Of a stretch of 64,000 nucleotides of DNA, positions 1-10,177 are shown piece after piece. The DNA comes from Hermodice carunculata (Eukaryota; Annelida; Polychaeta; Eunicida; Amphinomidae): positions 65,699,513-65,763,512 of the forward strand of contig OZ026630.1 of NCBI GenBank assembly GCA_964020975.1, given 5' to 3'. The notes beneath the pieces are model-generated. The model ran no database searches. It was not told where the DNA came from and worked only from the letters and a program-made list of their open reading frames with translations. A program made the translations under genes and the position numbers. Every line of letters starts with the position of its first letter. Position 1 is the stretch's first letter.

Positions 1-1716
1 AAAAGGAACTAGTGTCTGCAGTTAATGATGAATATTTCTAAGGTTGAGAGGATTGGTTTAAAACCACCAGTTGCCTTTTATGGGTGACTGCCTGTCTCAA
101 GTCAGGAATGAAATTTGTTTCTTCACATTGATATTGGAAAAGAAATGTTGATGCTTTGGCAAGTCTGAAATCTCTTTGCCGTCATTGTTGGGTTTGGAAT
201 TAATGAATATGGATCGTGTTTCTGTCCTGTCATTGTTTGGATGATGTCTGTGAACTATGGTCAGGTAATTACCTTTTATAACTGTACATTAACATTAAGG
301 GCTAAATTTGTTTTAGGCCTACTTTAAATGAATGAGAGTGTTTTCCAAAGTGGGAGGATTGGGATCCCGTAAAACTGGTTTAACCCACTGCCAATATGTT
401 GGTAACCTGTTCCAAGTCAGGTAGAAGATACTCTCATTCGTTTTAATCTCATTACTGTTGGTCATGGATCCTTCTGACGACGAACACTAGCATGTCTTAC
501 TATTTCGTAAATGATCCTGAATCTGACAAGGTTAAACTGGTCTTTGGTTTGGTCTCATCACTATCATTGAAAACTGTTATCCACTTCTCTTTTCATGGAA
601 CCCTTATATATTTGGTAACAATTTGAACATTCAGGCATTTTCTGCACATATTGCAGTGCAGTAAGTGTTCCAAGTGTAGTGAAACTGATGTTGTTTTTTA
701 TAATTGTCTGATGAATATAGTTTGTTATTATGAAGGTCATGTCAGGTTGGCTCAAAGTGTTTAATGTACTCTTTCTCTGTCTCTCTTTTGTATAAATAAT
801 TAACATCTAAATCAGCTGACTGACAAGTTGAACTACGTCTTATTATAAATGAAAAAATTTAAAACTGTTACAGGAAAACAGTTATACTTACAGTTACCTT
901 TAGGAACATTTCAATCTTGAACATTTAAATGTCCTTTCAAAAATACTTTTGGAAACCAACTTGAAATGTGACTGCTATCCTTACAAATTTTGACTATTGT
1001 AATGCATTTTTGACTACGTTTTAATGATTTGAAGCCTAATGTCACTTGCTTCTGGCTGATGTTTAACATTTGAACCAATGTACTTACTATATTTGGAAAT
1101 TCAAACACTTTCCTTTTTGAAATACTCTTAGTTTATCTCCTTTAAAACAACATCATATCTTTAACTACATGCCTAAAACACATCGAATTATATAATCATG
1201 TTGTTTAGATTCTTATTGATGGTCATTTTAGGCCTAGAGGGCTTTTCTGATGGATTGATGTTGGTGTTGGTGTCAGTGTGTGGACTTATATAGATGATGA
1301 TCATTGTTGAGATGGTGGTTGCAAGTAGTACCTTTTTAAATACTGAATTTTATAGACATTTTCAACAAGTTAAGAACCTCCGCTTCCAAATTCTTTGATG
1401 TGATGCAAATTTTGGTCCCTTTTCATAAATTATATGGTCCTGTATGTGCATGAATGATACAACTGTTCAAGCCAATTTACTGAAATAGGCCTATAATTTC
1501 AAACAAAACTTTTTGCATTCTGTCATGTGAAAACTAGATAAGGTTTTTTTCCCCCCTATGGACCTTTGCACTTACGTTTTGGTCTCTTTTGGGTAAATAC
1601 GAACTATATATGTTTCAGCTATACATACCAAGGAACATTGCCTTTGGTCGGAATTGACTTGGATTTGTTTCATTAGGACTACGGTTTGGATATGGTAATC
1701 ACACTGTCTAATTTGG
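1..1716 (+). mobile_element. Naiad-type Penelope-like element, 3' region (pseudo-LTR), left part off window
   Basis: This stretch is the same sequence as 5407-7116 and 10807-12522, the 3' untranslated part of the units to its right, with only scattered single-base changes. It is therefore the 3' end of another unit that begins left of the window. It ends at the tandem junction (…ctaatttgg | atatactcc). Canonical and N-terminal-endonuclease Penelope-like elements are known to integrate as tandem copies in which an upstream partial copy acts as a pseudo-LTR. By inference this segment supplies the promoter and leader for the ORF that starts 25 bp after the junction. The 80- and 65-codon open frames on its minus strand are repeated in all three copies only because the DNA is repeated. 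Confidence 0.92.
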
Positions 1717-1741
1717 ATATACTCCTCTGGTCTCTTGATGC

Positions 1742-4700
1742 ATGTGGGCAGATGCTCCGATCAGGAGATTATATTGGAGGTACATAACTTTTACCATAAC
1801 GGATCAAACATATAGAGGACATAGGCAGCCTCCTTTAAAGGGCCTCAGGAGAAACTTGACTCTGGGTGCCGGTCATGTTAATCCTGTTGATGATCAGGCA
1901 CCACCAAACAGCAATGCCTTGCAACCTTGTAGTGTAGTTTTAGAAAGAATTCAATCACCACAGTCCAATAATGCTTACCATCTTGTAAGACCACGCTTGA
2001 GACCTTGCACAATCAATCTGAATGACTGCCTTATCAATAACAGCCATCTACACAAAAAATTACGTGTTCAGAATTGTGGTAGTTTGAGGTGTAAAACATG
2101 TCCCATTCTGGACACTCAAACTAAATTTAGATCTTCACTGACTCACAGGGAATACAACACATTCTCTCCTGATGTAGTGACTCCTTTAGGTTGTAAATCG
2201 AGAAATATCATCTATTTACTTTCATGTCAAGAGTGTGGATTTCAGTATATTGGTGAGACTGGTAGACCGTTGCATCAAAGGATCAATGGTCACAGTACTA
2301 CTGTTCGTAAGAAAGAAGGTATCCGTGGTAGACATTTTGCAAAAGAAGGCCACAATTTTCGCATTAAAATTATTGAACGCTTGGTTCCAGTTCAGGGTGA
2401 AACAATCACAGATTTCACAGCAAGGAGAGAAGAAAGAGAACTTTTTTGGCAGAAAGAACTCGGTACCATTTGGCCTTTTGGCCTAAATGATAGAATTAAA
2501 GGTGTTGGAAATGTATCAAAGAAATACTCAAAAATAGGTAATTCTTCCCAACTGATTAATAAACATACCCGCCCCAATAGAAGACATGGACACCGTAAAC
2601 ATCACAATAAATCATTTCATGATTATGTTACTGTCGACCTCATTAAGGATACTTATGGCAGAACTGATGGCCTTCATCTCTTACGCTCTCTACTCTATTC
2701 TATACCTCTTAATCTTCTCTCTGAATTACAGTCTGATATTTCAGCTTTATTCATTAGAAAGGAGATTATAAAACCTATTTTTCTCATTGTGACTGATATA
2801 TCTAATCATCGACTTTTTAAGCCAGTTTCCACTATTAATGATAGTAAGAAACGAACTTTCATTAAAATGCTATACAAAGACAGAGGAATTGACTTGATTA
2901 ATCTTTCTAATATTCTTCACAACAAAAAGGTTCAATCACTTATCCCACCCTATTTGGACACAAGTGTTCCCACTATATCTTATAAATACACAAAAACAAT
3001 CTCTTCTTCTATTTTTAATCACGTGAAGACAGTGTCAGAATTTGAGGTTGATAGGTTTTGTCATAATGAATATCCCTGTGAATGTGGTCAGTCCCCATTT
3101 TTATCAACTCATCATGGTCATGTCATTACAGGCAATCTTTCCATTATTTCCAATGAAGCACTTAGAGATTTAATTTCAAAAGGTCCTAAATTTAGAGAGC
3201 AGAACAAAATATCATGGAAAAGGGATAAACAAATAGTAATGGAAGCTATAGAGAATTATGCTAAAACATGGGCTAAAAAAGAAAATTGTGATGTTTCAGT
3301 TTTATCTGAGTGGATTAACGAGATTTGTAGTATAGTGGATAGAAAAATTGATAAACTAAAGAAAAAAACTAAACAACCACCTGATCCTGTCCTTCATAAA
3401 CCTGATGTTAAAGCATGTCTACATGATTTACATGAAAAGTATGTTTTTGCTCCAGCTGACAAGGCTGCCAATAATGTTATTATCATTTGTAAACGGTTCT
3501 ATCTTGATGTAATTGTCAAAGAATTAGGGTTACTCAACTCTACAGTTAACTCTACTACCTATCAAAAGGTTAACCTTTCTGTTCAACATTTAGTGGATGA
3601 TCACTTTAAATATTTAGAAAAGTACAACTTAACTTTCAGTGATAAATTCCGTAACTTACCAAGGATTTTTGCAATTCCAAAATTACATAAAAACCCATAT
3701 AAATTCCGTTTTATTGCTGGATCTAAGTTCTGTTCTACTAAAGAATTGTCAGTTCTACTAGCTAAAGGATTAGAAAAGGTACAGGAATTTTGGTTTAATT
3801 ACTGTAAAAGAATTGAATCAACATCAGGAGTTAATAGGTTTTGGATATTAAAGAATTCTGTAAGTTTACTTGACGCTTTGCAAACAGATAATGTTTCACC
3901 TTACAGGCACATATCATCTTGGGATTTTTCTACTCTCTATACTACAATACCTCATGCAGATTTGAAACGTAGCATTCAAACATTGGTTTTTAAAGTTTTT
4001 GAGAAAAATAAATTTCAGAAAATTATAATTGGTCATAAACATGCTTTCTTTGGTGATTCTGCTAAGAATGGTCAACATGCATTTGACTATGATGAGTTTA
4101 TAAAACTGTTTGAATATTTGATAGATAATATTTACATTCGTTTTGGTGATAGTGTCTTTAGACAGGTCATAGGAATTCCCATGGGTACAAATTGTGCGCC
4201 ACTTTTGGCTAATCTTTATTTATTTTATCACGAGTATAATTTTCTAATGAAAATGGCCAAAGATAAGAATTACCATGCTAGATCATTTAATTTAACTTTC
4301 AGATATATAGATGATTTATTAAGTGTCAACAACAAACATTTAAAAGATTACATTAAATCAATTTATCCTAGTGACCTGGAACTAAAAGAAACCACTGAAT
4401 CGAATATAACATGCTCATTTTTAGATCTACTCCTATTCAGTGATGATGGTATATTAAAATCAAAAGTGTATGATAAAAGAGATGATTTTAATTTTGATAT
4501 AGTAAATTATCCATATATAAGTAGTAATATTCCTATCAATCCTGCTTATGGTGTCTATGTCTCAAGACTAACTGCTTTCGCAAGGAACTGTACTGATTTT
4601 AAAGATTTTGCTGATAGACATAAATCACTTTTTGGAAGACTTATTAAACAGGGGTTTTCCAAAATAAGATTAAAAAAGGTTTTTCTTAACTTTAAAGATA

Positions 4701-4777
4701 AATATCAATATGTTCTACAGAAATATCATGTTGATTTATGTGAACATATTAATAAGGTATTTTCTGAGTGTGAGTAA
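1742..4777 (+). CDS. GIY-YIG endonuclease / reverse transcriptase of a Naiad-type Penelope-like element (copy 1)
   Basis: The protein has 1,011 residues and no internal stop. The N-terminal endonuclease (about 110-250) shows IYLL at 157-160, C162-x2-C165, YIG at 169-171, R175, H184, HF at 198-199, H204 and a Glu-rich RREERELFW near 229, matching the CCHH-bearing GIY-YIG of Penelope-like elements. A linker carries PCEC (445-448) followed by HGHVITGNL (458-466), the CxC motif typical of N-terminal-endonuclease elements. The reverse transcriptase follows: PADKAANNV (571-579), RIFAIPKLHKNP (641-652), SWDFSTLYT with Asp728, GIPMGTNCAPLLANLY (811-826) and YIDD (855-858). About 70 residues between the Asp728 and GIPMG motifs leave room for the insertion-in-fingers region known in Naiads and telomerase. 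The chosen ATG follows a TGA two codons upstream in frame. It nicks target DNA and copies its own RNA in place. Relative to copy 2 it has S185 (for R), N205 (for D) and K395 (for E). Confidence 0.93.
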   Translation: MWADAPIRRLYWRYITFTITDQTYRGHRQPPLKGLRRNLTLGAGHVNPVDDQAPPNSNALQPCSVVLERIQSPQSNNAYHLVRPRLRPCTINLNDCLINNSHLHKKLRVQNCGSLRCKTCPILDTQTKFRSSLTHREYNTFSPDVVTPLGCKSRNIIYLLSCQECGFQYIGETGRPLHQRINGHSTTVRKKEGIRGRHFAKEGHNFRIKIIERLVPVQGETITDFTARREERELFWQKELGTIWPFGLNDRIKGVGNVSKKYSKIGNSSQLINKHTRPNRRHGHRKHHNKSFHDYVTVDLIKDTYGRTDGLHLLRSLLYSIPLNLLSELQSDISALFIRKEIIKPIFLIVTDISNHRLFKPVSTINDSKKRTFIKMLYKDRGIDLINLSNILHNKKVQSLIPPYLDTSVPTISYKYTKTISSSIFNHVKTVSEFEVDRFCHNEYPCECGQSPFLSTHHGHVITGNLSIISNEALRDLISKGPKFREQNKISWKRDKQIVMEAIENYAKTWAKKENCDVSVLSEWINEICSIVDRKIDKLKKKTKQPPDPVLHKPDVKACLHDLHEKYVFAPADKAANNVIIICKRFYLDVIVKELGLLNSTVNSTTYQKVNLSVQHLVDDHFKYLEKYNLTFSDKFRNLPRIFAIPKLHKNPYKFRFIAGSKFCSTKELSVLLAKGLEKVQEFWFNYCKRIESTSGVNRFWILKNSVSLLDALQTDNVSPYRHISSWDFSTLYTTIPHADLKRSIQTLVFKVFEKNKFQKIIIGHKHAFFGDSAKNGQHAFDYDEFIKLFEYLIDNIYIRFGDSVFRQVIGIPMGTNCAPLLANLYLFYHEYNFLMKMAKDKNYHARSFNLTFRYIDDLLSVNNKHLKDYIKSIYPSDLELKETTESNITCSFLDLLLFSDDGILKSKVYDKRDDFNFDIVNYPYISSNIPINPAYGVYVSRLTAFARNCTDFKDFADRHKSLFGRLIKQGFSKIRLKKVFLNFKDKYQYVLQKYHVDLCEHINKVFSECE

Positions 4778-7116
4778 AACACATAGAAATATGTTTATGT
4801 ATTTTAATGTTGTAGCTGAGATTGTCTTACCATGAGCTTGATCGAACTTTCAATACTGGAACATAAAATTTATTATAATTACAACAAATATAAAATGAAA
4901 TAAGGACCATTTAAGTTCTCAGGCATCATGTTGAACAATACAGGCCTTCTATTTCTCATCCTTATGAATATAGTGACAGAATGTAAGGAATACTTACTCA
5001 GCTGATGTGAGTAATATTTTTGTAACGAATTTTAGGCCTATTGTGCTGTTTTTTCTAGTGAGAATGGAACATGAAAGAACTTAACCATGTTTCATAATAA
5101 ATATAATATTAGTATCAAATTTAGTTATCCTGTGTTCACGTGGAAACTTTTTTTGGTGTTTAAATTCAAATTTTGACATGTTACGCAATTCTAATGTAAA
5201 TATAGTAGTCTGACTTAAAATTCTTATAATGTTCCAGATTCATAAATATCTCAAAAACGATGTAGGCCTACTTTACTCTTTTACTTTAAACTTAGCTGAC
5301 TGACAAGTCGGGAGAACTAAAAGGTGATAGGCCTAACAAGTCTCTTTTTATTTTTGGCAGAAGAAATGAAATTTGTGTTTTGGGTGGTTAGGCCTATACA
5401 TTTTGGAAAAGGAACTAGTGTCTGCAGTTAATGATGAATATTTCTAAGGTTGAGAGGATTGGTTTAAAACCACCAGTTGCCTTTTATGGGTGACTGCCTG
5501 TCTCAAGTCAGGAATGAAATTTGTTTCTTCACATTGATATTGGAAAAGAAATGTTGATGCTTTGGCAAGTCTGAAATCTCTTTGCCGTCATTGTTGGGTT
5601 TGGAATTAATGAATATGGATCGTGTTTCTGTCCTGTCATTGTTTGGATGATGTCTGTGAACTATGGTCAGGTAATTACCTTTTATAACTGTACATTAACA
5701 TTAAGGGCTAAATTTGTTTTAGGCCTACTTTAAATGAATGAGAGTGTTTTCCAAAGTGGGAGGATTGGGATCCCGTAAAACTGGTTTAACCCACTGCCAA
5801 TATGTTGGTAACCTGTTCCAAGTCAGGTAGAAGATACTCTCATTCGTTTTAATCTCATTACTGTTGGTCATGGATCCTTCTGACGACGAACACTAGCATG
5901 TCTTACTATTTCGTAAATGATCCTGAATCTGACAAGGTTAAACTGGTATTTGGTTTGGTCTCATCACTATCATTGAAAACTGTTATCCACTTCTCTTTTC
6001 ATGGAACCCTTATATATTTGGTAACAATTTGAACATTCAGGCATTTTCTGCACATATTGCAGTGCAGTAAGTGTTCCAAGTGTAGTGAAACTGATGTTGT
6101 TTTTTATAATTGTCTGATGAATATAGTTTGTTATTATGAAGGTCATGTCAGGTTGGCTCAAAGTGTTTAATGTACTCTTTCTCTGTCTCTCTTTTGTATA
6201 AATAATTAACATCTAAATCAACTGACTGACAAGTTGAACTACGTCTTATTATAAATGAAAAAATTTAAAACTGTTACAGGAAAACAGTTATACTTACAGT
6301 TACCTTTAGGAACATTTCAATCTTGAACATTTAAATGTCCTTTCAAAAATACTTTTGGAAACCAACTTGAAATGTGACTGCTATCCTTACAAATTTTGAC
6401 TATTTTAATGCATTTTTGACTACGTTTTAATGATTTGAAGCCTAATGTCACTTGCTTCTGGCTGATGTTTAACATTTGAACCAATGTACTTACTATATTT
6501 GGAAATTCAAACACTTTCCTTTTTGAAATACTCTTAGTTTATCTCCTTTAAAACAACATCATATCTTTAACTACATGCCTAAAACACATCAAATTATATA
6601 ATCATGTTGTTTAGATTCTTATTGATGGTCATTTTAGGCCTAGAGGGCTTTTCTGATGGATTGATGTTGGTGTCAGTGTGTGGACTTATATAGATGATGA
6701 TCATTGTTGAGATGGTGGTTGCAAGTAGTACCTTTTTAAATACTGAATTTTATAGACATTTTCAACAAGTTAAGAACCTCCGCTTCCAAATTCTTTGATG
6801 TGATGCAAATTTTGGTCCCTTTTCATAAATTGTATGGTCCTGTATGTGCATGAATGATACAACTGTTCAAGCCAATTTACTGAAATAGGCCTATAATTTC
6901 AAACAAAACTTTTTGCATTCTGTCATGTGAAAACTAGATAAGGTTTTTTTCCCCCCTATGGACCTTTGCACTTACGTTTTGGTCTCTTTTGGGTAAATAC
7001 GAACTATATATGTTTCAGCTATACATACCAAGGAACATTGCCTTTGGTCGGAATTGACTTGGATTTGTTTCATTAGGACTACGGTTTGGATATGGTAATC
7101 ACACTGTCTAATTTGG
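4778..7116 (+). other. 3' UTR / pseudo-LTR of Naiad unit 1
   Basis: About 2.3 kb of AT-rich non-coding sequence follows the stop and ends at the tandem junction. Many 'taggcct' words recur through it. It contains two copies of the word agctgactgacaagt (near 5292 and 6220, the second with one base changed in this unit), related to the 5' hairpin of repeat family B. Diverged antisense pieces of this region occur at 34.1-34.8, 46.8-47.3 and 60.7-61.3 kb. No hammerhead ribozyme core was recognised, in line with reports that Naiads lack one. It probably also serves as the promoter region for unit 2. Confidence 0.8.
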
Positions 7117-7141
7117 ATATACTCCTCTGGTCTCTTGATGC

Positions 7142-10100
7142 ATGTGGGCAGATGCTCCGATCAGGAGATTATATTGGAGGTACATAACTTTTACCATAAC
7201 GGATCAAACATATAGAGGACATAGGCAGCCTCCTTTAAAGGGCCTCAGGAGAAACTTGACTCTGGGTGCCGGTCATGTTAATCCTGTTGATGATCAGGCA
7301 CCACCAAACAGCAATGCCTTGCAACCTTGTAGTGTAGTTTTAGAAAGAATTCAATCACCACAGTCCAATAATGCTTACCATCTTGTAAGACCACGCTTGA
7401 GACCTTGCACAATCAATCTGAATGACTGCCTTATCAATAACAGCCATCTACACAAAAAATTACGTGTTCAGAATTGTGGTAGTTTGAGGTGTAAAACATG
7501 TCCCATTCTGGACACTCAAACTAAATTTAGATCTTCACTGACTCACAGGGAATACAACACATTCTCTCCTGATGTAGTGACTCCTTTAGGTTGTAAATCG
7601 AGAAATATCATCTATTTACTTTCATGTCAAGAGTGTGGATTTCAGTATATTGGTGAGACTGGTAGACCGTTGCATCAAAGGATCAATGGTCACCGTACTA
7701 CTGTTCGTAAGAAAGAAGGTATCCGTGGTAGACATTTTGCAAAAGAAGGCCACGATTTTCGCATTAAAATTATTGAACGCTTGGTTCCAGTTCAGGGTGA
7801 AACAATCACAGATTTCACAGCAAGGAGAGAAGAAAGAGAACTTTTTTGGCAGAAAGAACTCGGTACCATTTGGCCTTTTGGCCTAAATGATAGAATTAAA
7901 GGTGTTGGAAATGTATCAAAGAAATACTCAAAAATAGGTAATTCTTCCCAATTGATTAATAAACATACCCGCCCCAATAGAAGACATGGACACCGTAAAC
8001 ATCACAATAAATCATTTCATGATTATGTTACTGTCGACCTCATTAAGGATACTTATGGCAGAACTGATGGCCTTCATCTCTTACGCTCTCTACTCTATTC
8101 TATACCTCTTAATCTTCTCTCTGAATTACAGTCTGATATTTCAGCTTTATTCATTAGAAAGGAGATTATAAAACCTATTTTTCTCATTGTGACTGATATA
8201 TCTAATCATCGACTTTTTAAGCCAGTTTCCACTATTAATGATAGTAAGAAACGAACTTTCATTAAAATGCTATACAAAGACAGAGGAATTGACTTGATTA
8301 ATCTTTCTAATATTCTTCACAACGAAAAGGTTCAATCACTTATCCCACCCTATTTGGACACAAGTGTTCCCACTATATCTTATAAATACACAAAAACAAT
8401 CTCTTCTTCTATTTTTAATCACGTGAAGACAGTGTCAGAATTTGAGGTTGATAGGTTTTGTCATAATGAATATCCCTGTGAATGTGGTCAGTCCCCATTT
8501 TTATCAACTCATCATGGTCATGTCATTACAGGCAATCTTTCCATTATTTCCAATGAAGCACTTAGAGATTTAATTTCAAAAGGTCCTAAATTTAGAGAGC
8601 AGAACAAAATATCATGGAAAAGGGATAAACAAATAGTAATGGAAGCTATAGAGAATTATGCTAAAACATGGGCTAAAAAAGAAAATTGTGATGTTTCAGT
8701 TTTATCTGAGTGGATTAACGAGATTTGTAGTATAGTGGATAGAAAAATTGATAAACTAAAGAAAAAAACTAAACAACCACCTGATCCTGTCCTTCATAAA
8801 CCTGATGTTAAAGCATGTCTACATGATTTACATGAAAAGTATGTTTTTGCTCCAGCTGACAAGGCTGCCAATAATGTTATTATCATTTGTAAACGGTTCT
8901 ATCTTGATGTAATTGTCAAAGAATTAGGGTTACTCAACTCTACAGTTAACTCTACTACCTATCAAAAGGTTAACCTTTCTGTTCAACATTTAGTGGATGA
9001 TCACTTTAAATATTTAGAAAAGTACAACTTAACTTTCAGTGATAAATTCCGTAACTTACCAAGGATTTTTGCAATTCCAAAATTACATAAAAACCCATAT
9101 AAATTCCGTTTTATTGCTGGATCTAAGTTCTGTTCTACTAAAGAATTGTCAGTTCTACTAGCTAAAGGATTAGAAAAGGTACAGGAATTTTGGTTTAATT
9201 ACTGTAAAAGAATTGAATCAACATCAGGAGTTAATAGGTTTTGGATATTAAAGAATTCTGTAAGTTTACTTGACGCTTTGCAAACAGATAATGTTTCACC
9301 TTACAGGCACATATCATCTTGGGATTTTTCTACTCTCTATACTACAATACCTCATGCAGATTTGAAACGTAGCATTCAAACATTGGTTTTTAAAGTTTTT
9401 GAGAAAAATAAATTTCAGAAAATTATAATTGGTCATAAACATGCTTTCTTTGGTGATTCTGCTAAGAATGGTCAACATGCATTTGACTATGATGAGTTTA
9501 TAAAACTGTTTGAATATTTGATAGATAATATTTACATTCGTTTTGGTGATAGTGTCTTTAGACAGGTCATAGGAATTCCCATGGGTACAAATTGTGCGCC
9601 ACTTTTGGCTAATCTTTATTTATTTTATCACGAGTATAATTTTCTAATGAAAATGGCCAAAGATAAGAATTACCATGCTAGATCATTTAATTTAACTTTC
9701 AGATATATAGATGATTTATTAAGTGTCAACAACAAACATTTAAAAGATTACATTAAATCAATTTATCCTAGTGACCTGGAACTAAAAGAAACCACTGAAT
9801 CGAATATAACATGCTCATTTTTAGATCTACTCCTATTCAGTGATGATGGTATATTAAAATCAAAAGTGTATGATAAAAGAGATGATTTTAATTTTGATAT
9901 AGTAAATTATCCATATATAAGTAGTAATATTCCTATCAATCCTGCTTATGGTGTCTATGTCTCAAGACTAACTGCTTTCGCAAGGAACTGTACTGATTTT
10001 AAAGATTTTGCTGATAGACATAAATCACTTTTTGGAAGACTTATTAAACAGGGGTTTTCCAAAATAAGATTAAAAAAGGTTTTTCTTAACTTTAAAGATA

Positions 10101-10177
10101 AATATCAATATGTTCTACAGAAATATCATGTTGATTTATGTGAACATATTAATAAGGTATTTTCTGAGTGTGAGTAA
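7142..10177 (+). CDS. GIY-YIG endonuclease / reverse transcriptase of a Naiad-type Penelope-like element (copy 2)
   Basis: This is a 1,011-residue ORF with the same domain order as copy 1: GIY-YIG endonuclease (about 110-250), CxC linker (PCEC 445-448), and reverse transcriptase with Asp728, GIPMG (811-815) and YIDD (855-858). By eye I find only four base differences from copy 1 over 3,036 bp, three of them changing residues (R185, D205, E395) and one silent (C2552 against T7952). R185 next to H184 looks like the usual HR of Penelope-like endonucleases, so this copy may be the better endonuclease; that is inference. All catalytic motifs I can recognise are present, so the ORF could be functional. 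There is no in-frame UGA, unlike the selenocysteine-bearing Naiads reported from some clams and spiders. Confidence 0.93.
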   Translation: MWADAPIRRLYWRYITFTITDQTYRGHRQPPLKGLRRNLTLGAGHVNPVDDQAPPNSNALQPCSVVLERIQSPQSNNAYHLVRPRLRPCTINLNDCLINNSHLHKKLRVQNCGSLRCKTCPILDTQTKFRSSLTHREYNTFSPDVVTPLGCKSRNIIYLLSCQECGFQYIGETGRPLHQRINGHRTTVRKKEGIRGRHFAKEGHDFRIKIIERLVPVQGETITDFTARREERELFWQKELGTIWPFGLNDRIKGVGNVSKKYSKIGNSSQLINKHTRPNRRHGHRKHHNKSFHDYVTVDLIKDTYGRTDGLHLLRSLLYSIPLNLLSELQSDISALFIRKEIIKPIFLIVTDISNHRLFKPVSTINDSKKRTFIKMLYKDRGIDLINLSNILHNEKVQSLIPPYLDTSVPTISYKYTKTISSSIFNHVKTVSEFEVDRFCHNEYPCECGQSPFLSTHHGHVITGNLSIISNEALRDLISKGPKFREQNKISWKRDKQIVMEAIENYAKTWAKKENCDVSVLSEWINEICSIVDRKIDKLKKKTKQPPDPVLHKPDVKACLHDLHEKYVFAPADKAANNVIIICKRFYLDVIVKELGLLNSTVNSTTYQKVNLSVQHLVDDHFKYLEKYNLTFSDKFRNLPRIFAIPKLHKNPYKFRFIAGSKFCSTKELSVLLAKGLEKVQEFWFNYCKRIESTSGVNRFWILKNSVSLLDALQTDNVSPYRHISSWDFSTLYTTIPHADLKRSIQTLVFKVFEKNKFQKIIIGHKHAFFGDSAKNGQHAFDYDEFIKLFEYLIDNIYIRFGDSVFRQVIGIPMGTNCAPLLANLYLFYHEYNFLMKMAKDKNYHARSFNLTFRYIDDLLSVNNKHLKDYIKSIYPSDLELKETTESNITCSFLDLLLFSDDGILKSKVYDKRDDFNFDIVNYPYISSNIPINPAYGVYVSRLTAFARNCTDFKDFADRHKSLFGRLIKQGFSKIRLKKVFLNFKDKYQYVLQKYHVDLCEHINKVFSECE

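Larger units (their letters stand above)
1717..7116 (+). mobile_element. Naiad-type Penelope-like element, complete tandem unit 1 (5,400 bp)
   Basis: The complete unit runs from the junction after …ctaatttgg to the next identical junction. It holds a 25-bp leader, the 1,011-codon ORF and a ~2.34-kb 3' UTR (4778-7116). It is 6 bp shorter than unit 2 because one ttggtg copy is missing near 6667. Identity to unit 2 is above 99 percent by eye, which implies recent insertion or amplification. The boundary was placed by two independent facts: the array ends at this point at 12,522, and a dispersed fragment at 46,819 ends at the same 3' sequence. No poly-A tail is seen at the junction. Family assignment rests on the N-terminal GIY-YIG, CxC linker and Penelope/telomerase-type reverse transcriptase order. 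Confidence 0.93.

Noticed and set aside
564-1108. Minus-strand 80- and 65-codon open frames, repeated at 5970-6514 and 11,370-11,914
   Set aside because: They recur only because the whole 3' UTR is repeated; no motif, no start context, and the dispersed UTR fragments do not keep the frames open.
2235-2771. Short overlapping frames inside the Naiad ORF on both strands
   Set aside because: Shadows of the 1,011-codon ORF in other frames.
4778-7116. Hammerhead ribozyme or selenocysteine features in the Naiad unit
   Set aside because: No hammerhead core was recognisable, and the ORF has no in-frame UGA before its stop.
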